From Caldilinea sp. CFX5 (GTDB lineage: Bacteria; Chloroflexota; Anaerolineae; Caldilineales; Caldilineaceae), in assembly GCA_021405325.1 (NCBI GenBank), contig QWII01000050.1:36851-100850 (forward strand): DNA of 64,000 bases. The letters run 5' to 3'. The notes beneath the pieces were generated by a model. It was not told where the DNA came from. It saw only the letters and a list, made by a program, of their open reading frames with translations, and did not search any database. The translations under genes and the position numbers were made by a program. Shown piece after piece: positions 17,802-27,202 of the stretch (the stretch's first letter is position 1; every line of letters begins with the position of its first letter).

Positions 17802-18699
17802 TGTAGACACCTCCCATCCCCAAAACTGGATCCCCATTCTCCATCAACTCGGTCATGAAGTGGTCGGGGTGTGGGATGGCGGCTCCGTCCACCCACCGGC
17901 CTATGTTCAAAAGTTCGCCGCCGATCATGCTATTCCACAGGTTTATCCATCACTGTCCGCGCTCGCCAATGCCGTCGATTGCGCCATCATTCACGGTTGC
18001 GATTGGGACACCCACATTGCCAAAGCGCGCCCCTTTGTCGAAGCCGGCAAAGCGGTCTTGATCGATAAACCGCTGGCGGGCAATTTACGCGATTTGCAAC
18101 AACTGCGCCAGTGGGTGCAAGAAGGAGCGCGCATTACCGGCGGTTCCTCCTTGCGCTTTGCGGTGGAAACGCAGGAATGGCTGGCGCAACCGGTCGCCGA
18201 ACGGGGGACGCCCCATACCGTCCTCTGTGGCTGCGCCGTCGACGAGTTCAACTATGGCATTCACGCTTACGCCATGTTGAGCGGCATTTTGGGCGGCGGC
18301 ATTCGCACGGTGCGTCACCTGGGCGAAGGCGTCCAGCGGCGGATTTTCGTCCAGTGGCAGGATGGGCGCAGTGGCCTTCTCGTGATCGGTGCAACGGCCA
18401 AGTGGATGCCCTTCTATGCCACCATTGTCACCGAACGCAGCGTCACCCATCTGCGAGCGGACAACAGCAAGCTCTATCGCGCCCTACTCGAAGCCACGTT
18501 ACCCTACCTGGCCGGTGAAACCGCTACGCCACCGCTTACCCTTGATGAATGGCTGGAACCCGAATTATGCGCCTTAGCCGCGCGTCATTCCTGGCTGTAT
18601 GGCGATCAAGAAGTGACCCTGACGGATCTACCGTTGGACGACGCGGGATACGATGGCAAAACATTTGCCGAAGGCTACCGAAAAGCAAAATACCCTTAA
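17782..18699 (+). CDS. Gfo/Idh/MocA family oxidoreductase
   Basis: A 305-residue protein with an N-terminal nucleotide-binding start (MRIGIVDVDTSHPQNW) and the family EKP-like motif altered to LIDKPLAG near residue 97. The glycine motif GxGxxG is replaced by GIVDVDTSH, as in a subgroup of these proteins. The start at 17782 is inside the preceding gene; upstream in-frame starts are less likely. Presumed to oxidise or reduce a sugar acid or inositol-like substrate. Confidence 0.75.
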   Translation: MRIGIVDVDTSHPQNWIPILHQLGHEVVGVWDGGSVHPPAYVQKFAADHAIPQVYPSLSALANAVDCAIIHGCDWDTHIAKARPFVEAGKAVLIDKPLAGNLRDLQQLRQWVQEGARITGGSSLRFAVETQEWLAQPVAERGTPHTVLCGCAVDEFNYGIHAYAMLSGILGGGIRTVRHLGEGVQRRIFVQWQDGRSGLLVIGATAKWMPFYATIVTERSVTHLRADNSKLYRALLEATLPYLAGETATPPLTLDEWLEPELCALAARHSWLYGDQEVTLTDLPLDDAGYDGKTFAEGYRKAKYP

Positions 18700-18710
18700 C
18701 GTAAGGGAGG

Positions 18711-18777
18711 GAGATTGAGAGATTCAGAGATTTGCCACAACTCAATCTCTCAATCTCTCAATCTCTTAATCCCTCAA
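18711..18777. repeat. Octamer-based inverted repeat
   Basis: AGATTGAG-type octamers (18711-18733) face their reverse complement, CTCAATCT repeated three times and then degenerating (18741-18777). A sister element lies at 22749-22803. Confidence 0.8.
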
Positions 18778-18811
18778 CCACCAAAGTAACAACGCAACGA
18801 GGACGAAGAAC

Positions 18812-19789
18812 ATGGAATTACGAGCAGCATTAATCGGCTGTGGCGGCTTGGGCAAAGTTCATGCCCAGATGGTGCAACAGGTGGGCGGCATGAAGATGGT
18901 CGCCTTCTGTGATGTCGATGGGGCGCGCGCCCAACAGTTTTGTCAAGACTTTGGCGGTGACTATGCCACCAGTGACCCGCAGAAAATCTTTGACGATCCC
19001 AGGATCAATGTGGTCTACATCTGCACCCATCACGACACGCACGCCGAATTTTGCATCCGCGCCGCTCATGCCGGTAAACACATTCTGGTCGAAAAACCGT
19101 TGGCCCTGACCAGTGAAGCCTGCGTCGCCATTGGCCAAGCCGTGGCGACGACCGGCGTCAAACTGATGACCGCCTTCAAGATGCGCTACTTTGACATGAT
19201 CCAAAAGGTCAAGGAACTGATCCCCAATCCCCTCATGGTGACGATGCAGATGATGGACAACCGCTGGCCGAATGAGATGTGGGCCAACGACCCGATCAAA
19301 GGCGGCGGCAATGTCCTCAGCCAGGGCGTCCACTCATGCGACATCCTGCGCTATGTGGCCGGCAGCGACCCGGTTTCGGTCTATGCCGTCGGGCGCAATT
19401 ATTACCAACAGACCGGCGTGATCGACAACATGGCCGCCGTCTACCGCTTTGCCAACGGTGTCACCGGCAATCTGGTGCAGGGCGATGCCCATTGCCCGTC
19501 CCATGTGAGCAAATTTTACCTGCAGGTCTTTGCCGAAAACCAGTCGGCTACCCTCTCCAGTCGGCTGACCACCTTGACCTATCAGGAAAAGGGCAAAGAT
19601 CCGGTCATCTACCAGGGTACCGAAACCGGCTTTCTCGAAGAAAATCGCGATTTCATCCGCGCCCTGCAAGAAAACCGCCCTATGCCCATTGATCACCGCG
19701 ATGGCCTGCTGGCGACGCTGATGATCCTACAAGCCTTCAAGTCCATTGAAACCGAGCAACCCCAGCCGATCTTGTCCTTGTTGTCATGA
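18812..19789 (+). CDS. Gfo/Idh/MocA family oxidoreductase
   Basis: A 325-residue NAD(P)-dependent oxidoreductase with GCGGLGKVHAQM near residues 8-19 and the classical EKPLAL motif. GGGNVLSQGVHSCDILRY carries the His of the active-site region. It is followed directly by the enolase-superfamily gene; the two could run an oxidation-dehydration pathway for a sugar. Confidence 0.9.
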   Translation: MELRAALIGCGGLGKVHAQMVQQVGGMKMVAFCDVDGARAQQFCQDFGGDYATSDPQKIFDDPRINVVYICTHHDTHAEFCIRAAHAGKHILVEKPLALTSEACVAIGQAVATTGVKLMTAFKMRYFDMIQKVKELIPNPLMVTMQMMDNRWPNEMWANDPIKGGGNVLSQGVHSCDILRYVAGSDPVSVYAVGRNYYQQTGVIDNMAAVYRFANGVTGNLVQGDAHCPSHVSKFYLQVFAENQSATLSSRLTTLTYQEKGKDPVIYQGTETGFLEENRDFIRALQENRPMPIDHRDGLLATLMILQAFKSIETEQPQPILSLLS

Positions 19790-19796
19790 GGAGCGT

Positions 19797-21140
19797 ATGA
19801 TCAAACCGTCGGATGTACGCGTTGAAAGAGCGGACGTGACCTTTAGCAACGAACGGCTGGCGACGCCCTTGCGCTTGAGTCGCGGCCTGATTACAGAAGT
19901 CACCTATGCCAAGGTGGTGATCGACGTGCGCACGCGCGCTGGTCAAACTCAACAAGGGAGCGGTGCAATCTTTCTCTCTGATCTCTGGGCCTTTCCCGAT
20001 CCGGTGTATGATCACGCCCAGAAAGATGAGGTTATGCGCATCCTCTGCCAGATGATCGCTGCCCATCTGCAAGCCGATGATGACTATGGCGATCCGTTGG
20101 AGAAAGGGCATCACCTGGAAGCGGCGTTGCCAGGGTTGATCGCTGAGGTGGAAGCCGATCTACCGTTTCTCCAACCAGGCGTCATGCCCTATCTGGCGGC
20201 GCTCAACTGTCTGTCGCCCTTTGATGCCGCGATTCATGATGCTTGGGGGCGGGCGCTGGGTGGCTCCACCTATGCGTTTTATGATGCTGACTGGCTCAAT
20301 GCTGACCTGGGGGCTTATCTTGGGCCAGCCTTTCAGGGGCTTTATCCGGCTGCTTTTCTGCACCGCCCTCGGTCAACCTTGCGCGTCCAACATGTCGTTG
20401 GGGTCAGCGACGCCCTGACGCCCGTTGAACCGACCCAACCCGTCGGTACGCTCCCCACCGATTTGACCAGTTGGATCAAGCGTGATGGCTTGACCTGTTT
20501 CAAACTCAAGTCACGCGGCCAAGATCCGGCGGTGGATGCGCAACGGCTGGCCGCTGTCTATACCACAGCGGTGCAGGCCGGTATGAAACCGGAGCAGATT
20601 CACCTGTCGCTCGACCCGAATGAGGTTTGTCCTGGTCCAGACTTTTTGCTGGAGTTGTTTGCGCGCTTGGTGAAGGAGTCGCCAACGGCGTTCGCGGCCC
20701 TCGACTATATCGAACAGCCAACCGCCCGCGACCTGAGCAGCTATACGTTCACGCTACATGCCGCGGCGCAACACAAACCGATCATTATCGACGAAAGCCT
20801 GGATCGCCTGGAAAACCTGGCGCTGTTGCAACCGTTGGGCTGGTCGGGGTTGGCGCTGAAAAGCTGTAAAGGCCAAACGCATACGCTGCTGGCCTACTGT
20901 TGGGCCAGGCAACATAATTTTTTCATCACCCTGCAAGACTTGACTAATCCGGGGCTGGCGTTGGTGCATAGCGCCAACTTGGGCGCACACCTGGCCCTGT
21001 CGGTGGGCTACTTTGAAACCAACAGTCGTCAATATACGCCGACGGCTTGTCCGGCAGAGCAGGCCGCGTATCCGGCCTATTTTCAGGTGCGTGACGGTGC
21101 GTTACACCTGCCTGTTCATGCACCTTTGGGCCTGTACTGA
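19797..21140 (+). CDS. Enolase-superfamily (mandelate racemase/muconate lactonizing type) enzyme
   Basis: A 447-residue protein with the superfamily residues in order: Lys236 and Lys238 in CFKLKSRG, an Asp in LSLDPNE, a Glu in DYIEQPTARD, an Asp/Glu pair in IIIDESLD, and a late Lys in LALKSCKGQ. These enzymes abstract a proton alpha to a carboxylate and act as sugar-acid dehydratases or epimerases. The ATG at 19797 follows TGAGGAG; the longer frame overlaps the previous gene. Confidence 0.82.
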   Translation: MIKPSDVRVERADVTFSNERLATPLRLSRGLITEVTYAKVVIDVRTRAGQTQQGSGAIFLSDLWAFPDPVYDHAQKDEVMRILCQMIAAHLQADDDYGDPLEKGHHLEAALPGLIAEVEADLPFLQPGVMPYLAALNCLSPFDAAIHDAWGRALGGSTYAFYDADWLNADLGAYLGPAFQGLYPAAFLHRPRSTLRVQHVVGVSDALTPVEPTQPVGTLPTDLTSWIKRDGLTCFKLKSRGQDPAVDAQRLAAVYTTAVQAGMKPEQIHLSLDPNEVCPGPDFLLELFARLVKESPTAFAALDYIEQPTARDLSSYTFTLHAAAQHKPIIIDESLDRLENLALLQPLGWSGLALKSCKGQTHTLLAYCWARQHNFFITLQDLTNPGLALVHSANLGAHLALSVGYFETNSRQYTPTACPAEQAAYPAYFQVRDGALHLPVHAPLGLY

Positions 21141-21221
21141 CTTTTACTGAGTGCTGATTTTGTGGATCGGGCAAATTGACAACGATCTAGCGCAGCTTCG
21201 CGACGAACTAATGAATTATCT

Positions 21222-21293
21222 CTGTGTTCCTTCTATCCGTGTTTAGGCTTTGGGCAACCTTAAAACGCCTAAACACGGATAGAAGGAACACGG
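21222..21293. repeat. 26-bp inverted repeat, same family as 33388-33454
   Basis: The arm TTCCTTCTATCCGTGTTTAG (within 21222-21247) is inverted at 21268-21293, with one mismatch near the end. An almost identical arm forms the hairpin at 33388-33454, 12 kb away. It lies in the 297-base spacer before the binding-protein gene. Confidence 0.85.
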
Positions 21294-21437
21294 AGGTGAT
21301 TTAGCGTCCCCTGAATATTATGCGGATAGACTAATCTAAAACACGCTAACCACCAGACAACGGGTTTCCACCCGTTACTGTTTTGTATACGCATTTCTGT
21401 CAACGCGATTCATTGCACGGTTTGAAAGGAGCGGTAC

Positions 21438-22730
21438 ATGGTACGCAGTAAGAAAGTTTTCTTGTCGTTGTTTTGTTAGGTGAGTATGCTGGTTTTGTTG
21501 ATGAGCTGTGCTGCGCCGGTCGCACCCGGTAGCGCGCCCGCCGGTGAGGCCGCGCAAAGCACAGGGGGTGGCGGGGAAATCGTCATGTGGCGTTTCCCGC
21601 TCATGGATGACCAGGAGCAGGAGACCAAAACCTGGGATGGCCTGATTGCCTCGTTCAAAGAAAGCCACCCTGATGTCAATATTACGATTGAGACCCAGCC
21701 GTGGGATGATCGCCGCCAGAAGTTGCTCTCGGCCATCGGCAGCGGGCGCGGGCCGGATGTCTTCTATATCAACCCCGATATGATTTCACTCTTTGCCAAT
21801 AGCAGCGCCATTGTGCCGATCTCGGATTTTGTCAGCGAAGAAGAACTGGCCAAGTACAACCCCGGTACCTTGATCCCGTGGGAAGGCAAGCTCTACGCCC
21901 TGCCCATTCTGCAAAATTCGATTGTCCACATCTACAACACCGATCTGGTCGCCTCGATTGGCCTCGACCCGGCCAAACTGCCGACCACCCTCGAAGAGTT
22001 TGAACAATGGGCCACCACCGCCAAAGAACATGATCTCTTTATCAGCACCTGGGCCGGCAACACCGCCACCTCCGGGTTGACGGCGCTGATCTGGCAATTT
22101 GGCGGCGAAGTCTATGATGAAGAGGGCAATGTCATTATCAACAGCCCCGAAACCGTCGCGGCCATGACCTTCCTCAAGAAGATGTATGACGAAGGCTGGA
22201 TTCCGCCCGATTCCGTCACCGGCGGTGATGAAGTCGGCACCGAGTTGTTCCGTTCGCAAAAGGTGTTGGCCGTCCTCACCGACGGCAACCGCTTCTACGG
22301 TTCGCAAGAGACCTACATTGACAATTTCAAGTGGGCCTTTGGGCCGATCCTGAGCGGCAAACGCCAGGTGACCAGCGGCACCGTCGGCTCCTATGCCGTC
22401 AGCGCCAATGCAGAAAACCCGGAACTGGTGGTGGCGTGGATCAAGCATGTCACCGACAGCGCCAACTCGGTCACGCTCAACAAGACGGTAGGCTACCTGC
22501 CGCCGCTGAAAGATGCCGCCAGCGCGTATGAGGGTGAAGAAGGCTTCCAAACCCTCCTTGAACGCGCTTCCCATGTCCAGGTCGATCCGATCTTCCCCTC
22601 GTCCAGTCAGGCTTATCTGATCCTGGCCGAAGAAGCCCAGGCGATCATGACGGGTTCCAAAACGCCGGAAGATGGCGTGGCGGCCATGCAAGAACGCATC
22701 GAAAAGGCCAAAGCCGAGGTCGCACAGTAG
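21438..22730 (+). pseudogene. ABC sugar-binding lipoprotein gene with an in-frame TAG in the signal peptide
   Basis: The family 1 receptor body is intact from 21480 to 22730 (about 416 residues, lipobox ending LLMSC). The natural start appears to be ATG 21438, preceded by GAAAGGAGCGG, giving MVRSKKVFLSLFC, then TAG at 21477-21479, then VSMLVLLMSCAAP in the same frame. Without the first 14 codons the signal peptide has no positive n-region and is very short, and the GTG at 21480 has no ribosome binding site. One base (TGG to TAG) would explain this. It could be a real nonsense mutation, a sequencing error, or a coding sequence restarting at 21480. Confidence 0.7.
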
Positions 22731-22748
22731 CGCGTTGTAGGATCAGTA

Positions 22749-22803
22749 GAGATTGAGAGATTAAGAGATTGAGTAACACCAAATCTCTCAATCTCTTAAT
22801 CTC
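22749..22803. repeat. Octamer-based inverted repeat
   Basis: AGATTGAG/AGATTAAG octamers (22749-22773) are inverted at 22782-22803. It is a relative of the element at 18711-18777 and again sits before a gene start (22841). Confidence 0.8.
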
Positions 22804-22840
22804 CCCCTTGCCGCTCTGCCAAAGGAAGGTGGTATTTGGC

Positions 22841-23800
22841 ATGAATTCGACGACAACCTTGAGTAATGCAAAAGGTGCAATCAAGGAGAAACAGGGGCGG
22901 AAACTCTCCTGGTCGGCGCGCGTCTGGCGTGAGGTGAAGCGTAACCACTTTGCCTATACGATCATGCTTCCGCTGCTGATCCACTTTCTGCTCTTTGAGT
23001 TTGGGCCGTTTGTCTTTAGCTTTGTCTTGACCTTTATGAATTGGAAGCTGGTGGGGACGCCCCAATTTGTCGGGCTGGCGAACTGGCGCGACTCGTTTCA
23101 AGACCCGCTGGTCTGGCAGGCGCTGCGCAATACGACACTCTTTGCCCTCTACTATGTGGTGCCGACGATTGTGCTGGCCTTCTTTATGGCGCTGATCATC
23201 AACACCGGGGTGCGCGGCGCTAAAGTGTTTAAAACGCTGGTGCTAATGCCCTTTGTCACCTCCGGCGTGATTATCGCCGGCATCTGGCAACATATCTTCA
23301 AGGGGTCCGATAGCGGTCTCTTTAATGTGCTGTTGGGCTGGTTCAGCATCCCGCCGCAGATTTACTTTTCCGACCCGCAACTGGCAATGTTGGTGCTGGC
23401 GGCGTTGAGCGTCTTTCGCGTCTCCGGTTATCTGATGATCTATTATCTGGCCGGTCTCCAATCAATTCCCACGTATCTCTATGAAGCGGCTGACATCGAC
23501 GGCGCGACCGCCTGGAAGAAGACCTGGTATATTACCATCCCCCTGCTCAAGCCGATCCATTTCTTTGTCGCGATCATCACGACGATTAGCGCCTTTCAGG
23601 TCTTTGAACAGATGTTTGTCATCACCAAGGGCGGCCCGGCTTTTGGCACGACGACGATTGTCTATTATCTATACCAGATGGGGTTTAACATGTTGCGGCT
23701 GGGCTATGCCACGGTCGTCGCCTTTATTCTCTTTGTGGTGATCTTTGTGCTTTCGCTAATTCAACGCTGGTATCTGGGCAAGGAAGTGAGCTACTACTGA
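22841..23800 (+). CDS. Sugar ABC transporter permease, MalF type
   Basis: Inner-membrane permease of 319 residues. The coupling loop EAADIDGATAWKKTWYITIP lies in the C-terminal half, and a basic N-terminus precedes the first helix. ATG 22841 follows AAAGGAAGGTGG. It is paired with the MalG-type gene at 24671, from which it is separated by a dioxygenase gene that overlaps its stop (TGATG). The matching receptor is at 21438. Confidence 0.92.
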   Translation: MNSTTTLSNAKGAIKEKQGRKLSWSARVWREVKRNHFAYTIMLPLLIHFLLFEFGPFVFSFVLTFMNWKLVGTPQFVGLANWRDSFQDPLVWQALRNTTLFALYYVVPTIVLAFFMALIINTGVRGAKVFKTLVLMPFVTSGVIIAGIWQHIFKGSDSGLFNVLLGWFSIPPQIYFSDPQLAMLVLAALSVFRVSGYLMIYYLAGLQSIPTYLYEAADIDGATAWKKTWYITIPLLKPIHFFVAIITTISAFQVFEQMFVITKGGPAFGTTTIVYYLYQMGFNMLRLGYATVVAFILFVVIFVLSLIQRWYLGKEVSYY

Positions 23801-24648
23801 TGCAAACAACCACTGGTAACAATGGGCTTGCTGACGCCGAACGCGCCCGGTTTGCGGAAGAGGGGTATCTGATTCTGCGCGGCTTCTTCGCGCCGACGGT
23901 CTTGGCCGAGGCGCAGGCCGCGATCAACGAATTGGTGAGTCAACATGCCGACCGTTTGGTGGCCGCCGGCAAACGCACCGACCGCCTCGCGGACGCACCT
24001 TTTCCCCTGCGCTTGCTCAAACTCTATGAATACAACCTGGACGAAGCGCCGGTGATCTTCCGCCCGCAACTGCACCTGCCCGGCCTCTTCCCGCTCTTTT
24101 TCCATGCCGGGTTGTTGGATCTAGTCGAAAGCGTCCTGGGCGGTGAGATCCGGCTCTATCCCAACTATTCGGTGCGCCCCAAATATCCCGACTTGGCCGC
24201 GACCGAAGTCCTCTGGCACCAGGATGGCGGCTACACCGAGGGCAATGTGGCCGAGTTACGCATGGTCAATGTCTGGACGCCCTTTGTGCCGGCGCGGGTG
24301 GCGAATGGCTGTATGCAATTCATCCCCGGCACCCATAAACTTGGCCCTGTGCCGCATGAACGTCGTCAATACTATCTGGAAATTGCCGCGTCTGTGCTGG
24401 ATGCGCACCGAGAGCGGGCGGTCAACATTGAACTCGACCCGGGTGATCTTGTTCTCTTTCATAACCTGCTCTTTCACCGGGGCCTGCCCAACCACCGCCC
24501 GGAAATTCGTTGGAGCGCAGACTGGCGCTATCAAGACGCGACCCAGTCCACCCTGCGCAAAGAGAACGGTCACCTGGCCCGCAGCCGGCGTCACCCGGAG
24601 GCAGCGGTGCAAAGCGCGGCGGCATGGGCAAGCCTGTCCTTTACCTAA
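23800..24648 (+). CDS. Phytanoyl-CoA dioxygenase (PhyH) family protein
   Basis: Fe(II)/2-oxoglutarate dioxygenase-like protein of 282 residues. The metal triad is visible: His140 and Asp142 in WHQDGG and His226 in LLFHRGLPNH, with an Arg (RPEIRWS) to bind 2-oxoglutarate. The ATG overlaps the permease stop, so it is co-translated with the importer and may modify the imported compound, for example by oxidative cleavage or hydroxylation. Confidence 0.88.
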   Translation: MQTTTGNNGLADAERARFAEEGYLILRGFFAPTVLAEAQAAINELVSQHADRLVAAGKRTDRLADAPFPLRLLKLYEYNLDEAPVIFRPQLHLPGLFPLFFHAGLLDLVESVLGGEIRLYPNYSVRPKYPDLAATEVLWHQDGGYTEGNVAELRMVNVWTPFVPARVANGCMQFIPGTHKLGPVPHERRQYYLEIAASVLDAHRERAVNIELDPGDLVLFHNLLFHRGLPNHRPEIRWSADWRYQDATQSTLRKENGHLARSRRHPEAAVQSAAAWASLSFT

Positions 24649-24670
24649 GTCATGATTGGAGGGAGTACCG

Positions 24671-25513
24671 ATGAATGATGATACACCGGCCATGCCCAAC
24701 CGGCTACCGTTGATCGCCAAGACGCTGCTCATCCTGTTGATGATTGGGTTGGGATTGGCTTACCTGACGCCCTTCACATTGATGGCGTTGGGGTCGCTGC
24801 GCGAATCGATTGCCTTTATTCCCGACCTGAAGTACATGCTGTCGGAGCTGTCGTTTGCCAATTTTGAGTACATTATCAGCCGCAACCAGTTTCCGCGCTG
24901 GTTTTTGAACTCGGTGATCTTTGCCGTGATCCCGGTGATCGCCCAATCGATCTTCTGCACGCTGATCGGCTATGTGCTGGCACGGCGCGACTTCTTTGGC
25001 AAAAATGTCTTCTTTATGGTCATGCTGGCGATGGTCATGATCCCGACGCAGTTGATGGTGATTCCCCAATACATTTTGTTTGACCGCCTGAACTGGATCG
25101 ACCAATATTGGGCTATTCTGGTACCCGACCTTTGGGCAGTGATCGGCGTCTTCTTTGCCCGTCAATATATGCAGACCATCCCGCGTGAGATCGACGAGGC
25201 GGCCAGCATGGATGGGGCGAATGACTGGCAGATCTTCTTTCGCCTGATCATGCCGCTGGCTGCGCCGGCGATTGCCACCATCGCTACCTTTCGCTTTATC
25301 TGGAACTGGAATGATCTCTTTCGTCCGCTGATCTTTATGCTTTCTGAGCGGATGTTTCCACTCTCGGTGGGGCTGGCGGCGCTCTACTCGTTGCAGGGCA
25401 ACTTTGGCATCCAGATGGCGGCGGCGACGCTGGCCTTTTTCCCGACCTTTCTCACCTTTCTCTTTTTCCAGCGCTACTTTACCCAAGGCGTGCAGATGAG
25501 CGGTATTAAGTGA
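24671..25513 (+). CDS. Sugar ABC transporter permease, MalG type
   Basis: Second channel subunit, 280 residues, with the coupling loop EAASMDGANDWQIFFRLIMP. The ATG at 24671 is chosen because GGAGGG at 24659-24664 sits at the right distance; a TTG 15 bases upstream would place the ribosome binding site inside the gene. The amidohydrolase gene follows after 7 bases. Confidence 0.92.
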   Translation: MNDDTPAMPNRLPLIAKTLLILLMIGLGLAYLTPFTLMALGSLRESIAFIPDLKYMLSELSFANFEYIISRNQFPRWFLNSVIFAVIPVIAQSIFCTLIGYVLARRDFFGKNVFFMVMLAMVMIPTQLMVIPQYILFDRLNWIDQYWAILVPDLWAVIGVFFARQYMQTIPREIDEAASMDGANDWQIFFRLIMPLAAPAIATIATFRFIWNWNDLFRPLIFMLSERMFPLSVGLAALYSLQGNFGIQMAAATLAFFPTFLTFLFFQRYFTQGVQMSGIK

Positions 25514-25520
25514 GCAACCC

Positions 25521-26288
25521 ATGACCATTATCGACATGCATGTCCACCACACCTGGGCCAACCCAACCGAGCCACCCTGGCCGCTGATCGAGGAGACCTT
25601 TGCCCTGGCTGCCCAATGTGGCATTGCCAAAGTTGGGCTGTTAGGTACCTACAGCTTTCACGGTTACGATCCCACGCCGGAAGGGATTCGCGACTGCAAC
25701 ACCCACGCCGCTCGCATTGTCGAGCGCTACCCCGATCTGGCATACTCGTTCTGCTATCTCAACCCTGCCCATGATCCGGCCTTTATTCAAGCCGAATTGG
25801 ATCGTTGTGTCGGTGACTTTGGCATGAAGGGCATCAAGTTGTGGATTGCCGTCAACGCCCGCGATGCCCGCCTGGACGTGGTGATGGCAGGGGCGCGCCG
25901 CCATAATTTGCCGGTGTTACATCACGCCTGGTACAAAGCCACCAGCTACATCTACAACGAATCGACCCCGGCGGATGTGCGCGACCTAGCGTTGCGTTTT
26001 CCCGATGTGCCGATCATCATGGCGCACCTCAACGGCTGTGGCGTGCGCGGCGTGCTGGACATCAGAGATCTGCCCAATGTCTATATCGACACCTCCGGTT
26101 CGCAGCCCGACGCTGGGTTTACCGAATTTGCCGTCGAACAATTGGGCGCTGAACGCATCCTCTTTGGCTCCGATGCGCCAATTCGCGATTTTGCTGTGCA
26201 GTTGACCAAAGTCACCGGCGCGAAGATCAGCGACGCCGCCCGTCAACAAATTCTTGGCCAAAACGCCGTCAGGTTACTCAAGCTCTGA
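25521..26288 (+). CDS. Amidohydrolase 2 family (metal-dependent TIM-barrel hydrolase)
   Basis: A 255-residue protein with the HxH metal motif at residues 7-9 (IDMHVHH), a late FGSDAPIRDF carrying the metal Asp, and no signal peptide. The family includes decarboxylases and lactonases such as ACMS decarboxylase and LigI-like enzymes. It sits in the operon of the second sugar-type importer, directly before a diverged paralogue. Confidence 0.82.
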   Translation: MTIIDMHVHHTWANPTEPPWPLIEETFALAAQCGIAKVGLLGTYSFHGYDPTPEGIRDCNTHAARIVERYPDLAYSFCYLNPAHDPAFIQAELDRCVGDFGMKGIKLWIAVNARDARLDVVMAGARRHNLPVLHHAWYKATSYIYNESTPADVRDLALRFPDVPIIMAHLNGCGVRGVLDIRDLPNVYIDTSGSQPDAGFTEFAVEQLGAERILFGSDAPIRDFAVQLTKVTGAKISDAARQQILGQNAVRLLKL

Positions 26289-26299
26289 GGGAGGCACCC

Positions 26300-27058
26300 A
26301 TGATCGACGCCGATGTGTTGGCCGGTCACTACCCCTTTCGTCCCTTCCCCCATCCCAGCCAGAACCCGCACCAGATCAAAGAGTATTTGCAGGGGCGCGG
26401 CATCCAGCGGGCCTGTTTGTCTTCGCTTCATGCCGCTTTTTACACTGATCCGCAACAAGGCAATGCCGAAGTGCTGCCCCAGGTTGTTGGTGATGATTTC
26501 TTTCTGCCGGTCGGGGTGATCAACCCGTCGCTCCACAATTGGCGGGATACGTTGGCGCGTTGTGTGGAGGGGTATGGTTGCCGGTTGGTGCGCTTGCTAC
26601 CCAATTACCACATGTACCGCCTGGCGGATGGCTTTGTGACCGATTTTCTGGCGGAAGTCCACCATCGCCGCCTTGTGGTTGTCATCGTCAAACGGTTGGA
26701 AGATGAGCGGATGCACCATCTTCTGATGAAAGTGCCGGGCGTTGAAAACAGCGAAATCGTGGCGCTAGCACAGCGCTATCCCCACCCGCTGGTCATCCTA
26801 TCAGCGTATCTGGCTGAGATCAAGGAGTTGGCCGCCGCCGGCTCTCAGCTTTACTTTGACATCGCCTTTGCTGAAACCATGAACACCATGCAGCGGCTGA
26901 CGGAAGGGGTCGCCGTGGATCGCCTGCTCTTTAGCACGCACACGCCCTTCTTCTACCCGGAAGCGGCTATCGGCAAAGTCGAGCATTGGCCGGTGAGCGC
27001 CGAACAGCGCCAGCGAGTTTACAGCGGCTCACTGATGCACCTGTTAAAAGCGGTTTGA
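26300..27058 (+). CDS. Amidohydrolase-like protein lacking the first metal motif
   Basis: A 252-residue protein that resembles the preceding amidohydrolase in length and layout (IDADVLAGHYPFRPF at the N-terminus, DRLLFSTHTPFFYPE near the C-terminus). The HxH motif is replaced by DVLAGH and the late GSDAP by STHTP. It may be a non-catalytic partner or use a different metal set. The start follows GAGGGAGGC by a few bases. Confidence 0.65.
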   Translation: MIDADVLAGHYPFRPFPHPSQNPHQIKEYLQGRGIQRACLSSLHAAFYTDPQQGNAEVLPQVVGDDFFLPVGVINPSLHNWRDTLARCVEGYGCRLVRLLPNYHMYRLADGFVTDFLAEVHHRRLVVVIVKRLEDERMHHLLMKVPGVENSEIVALAQRYPHPLVILSAYLAEIKELAAAGSQLYFDIAFAETMNTMQRLTEGVAVDRLLFSTHTPFFYPEAAIGKVEHWPVSAEQRQRVYSGSLMHLLKAV

Positions 27059-27070
27059 AGGAGGATGGTA

Positions 27071-27145
27071 GCAAGCGTGCCGGGGAAGGGCCAACTGCTG
27101 ACTTCGCTGACTAAGCGTTTCCTGGCCCTTCCCCGGCACGCTTGC
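27071..27145. repeat. Perfect 23-bp inverted repeat
   Basis: Positions 27071-27093 (core AGCGTGCCGGGGAAGGGCC) are perfectly inverted at 27123-27145 around a 29-nt loop. It fills the spacer before the second PhyH gene and overlaps a spurious N-terminal extension of that gene. Confidence 0.88.
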
Positions 27146-27202
27146 GGCCCCAAGACGAGTTTTGCGGACGGGATTCTAGAAGTAACCCAGGACGATAAGT
27201 TT

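Noticed and set aside
21477..21479. Programmed read-through or recoding of TAG
   Set aside because: No recoding signal or specialised tRNA gene is visible; mutation or sequencing error is simpler.
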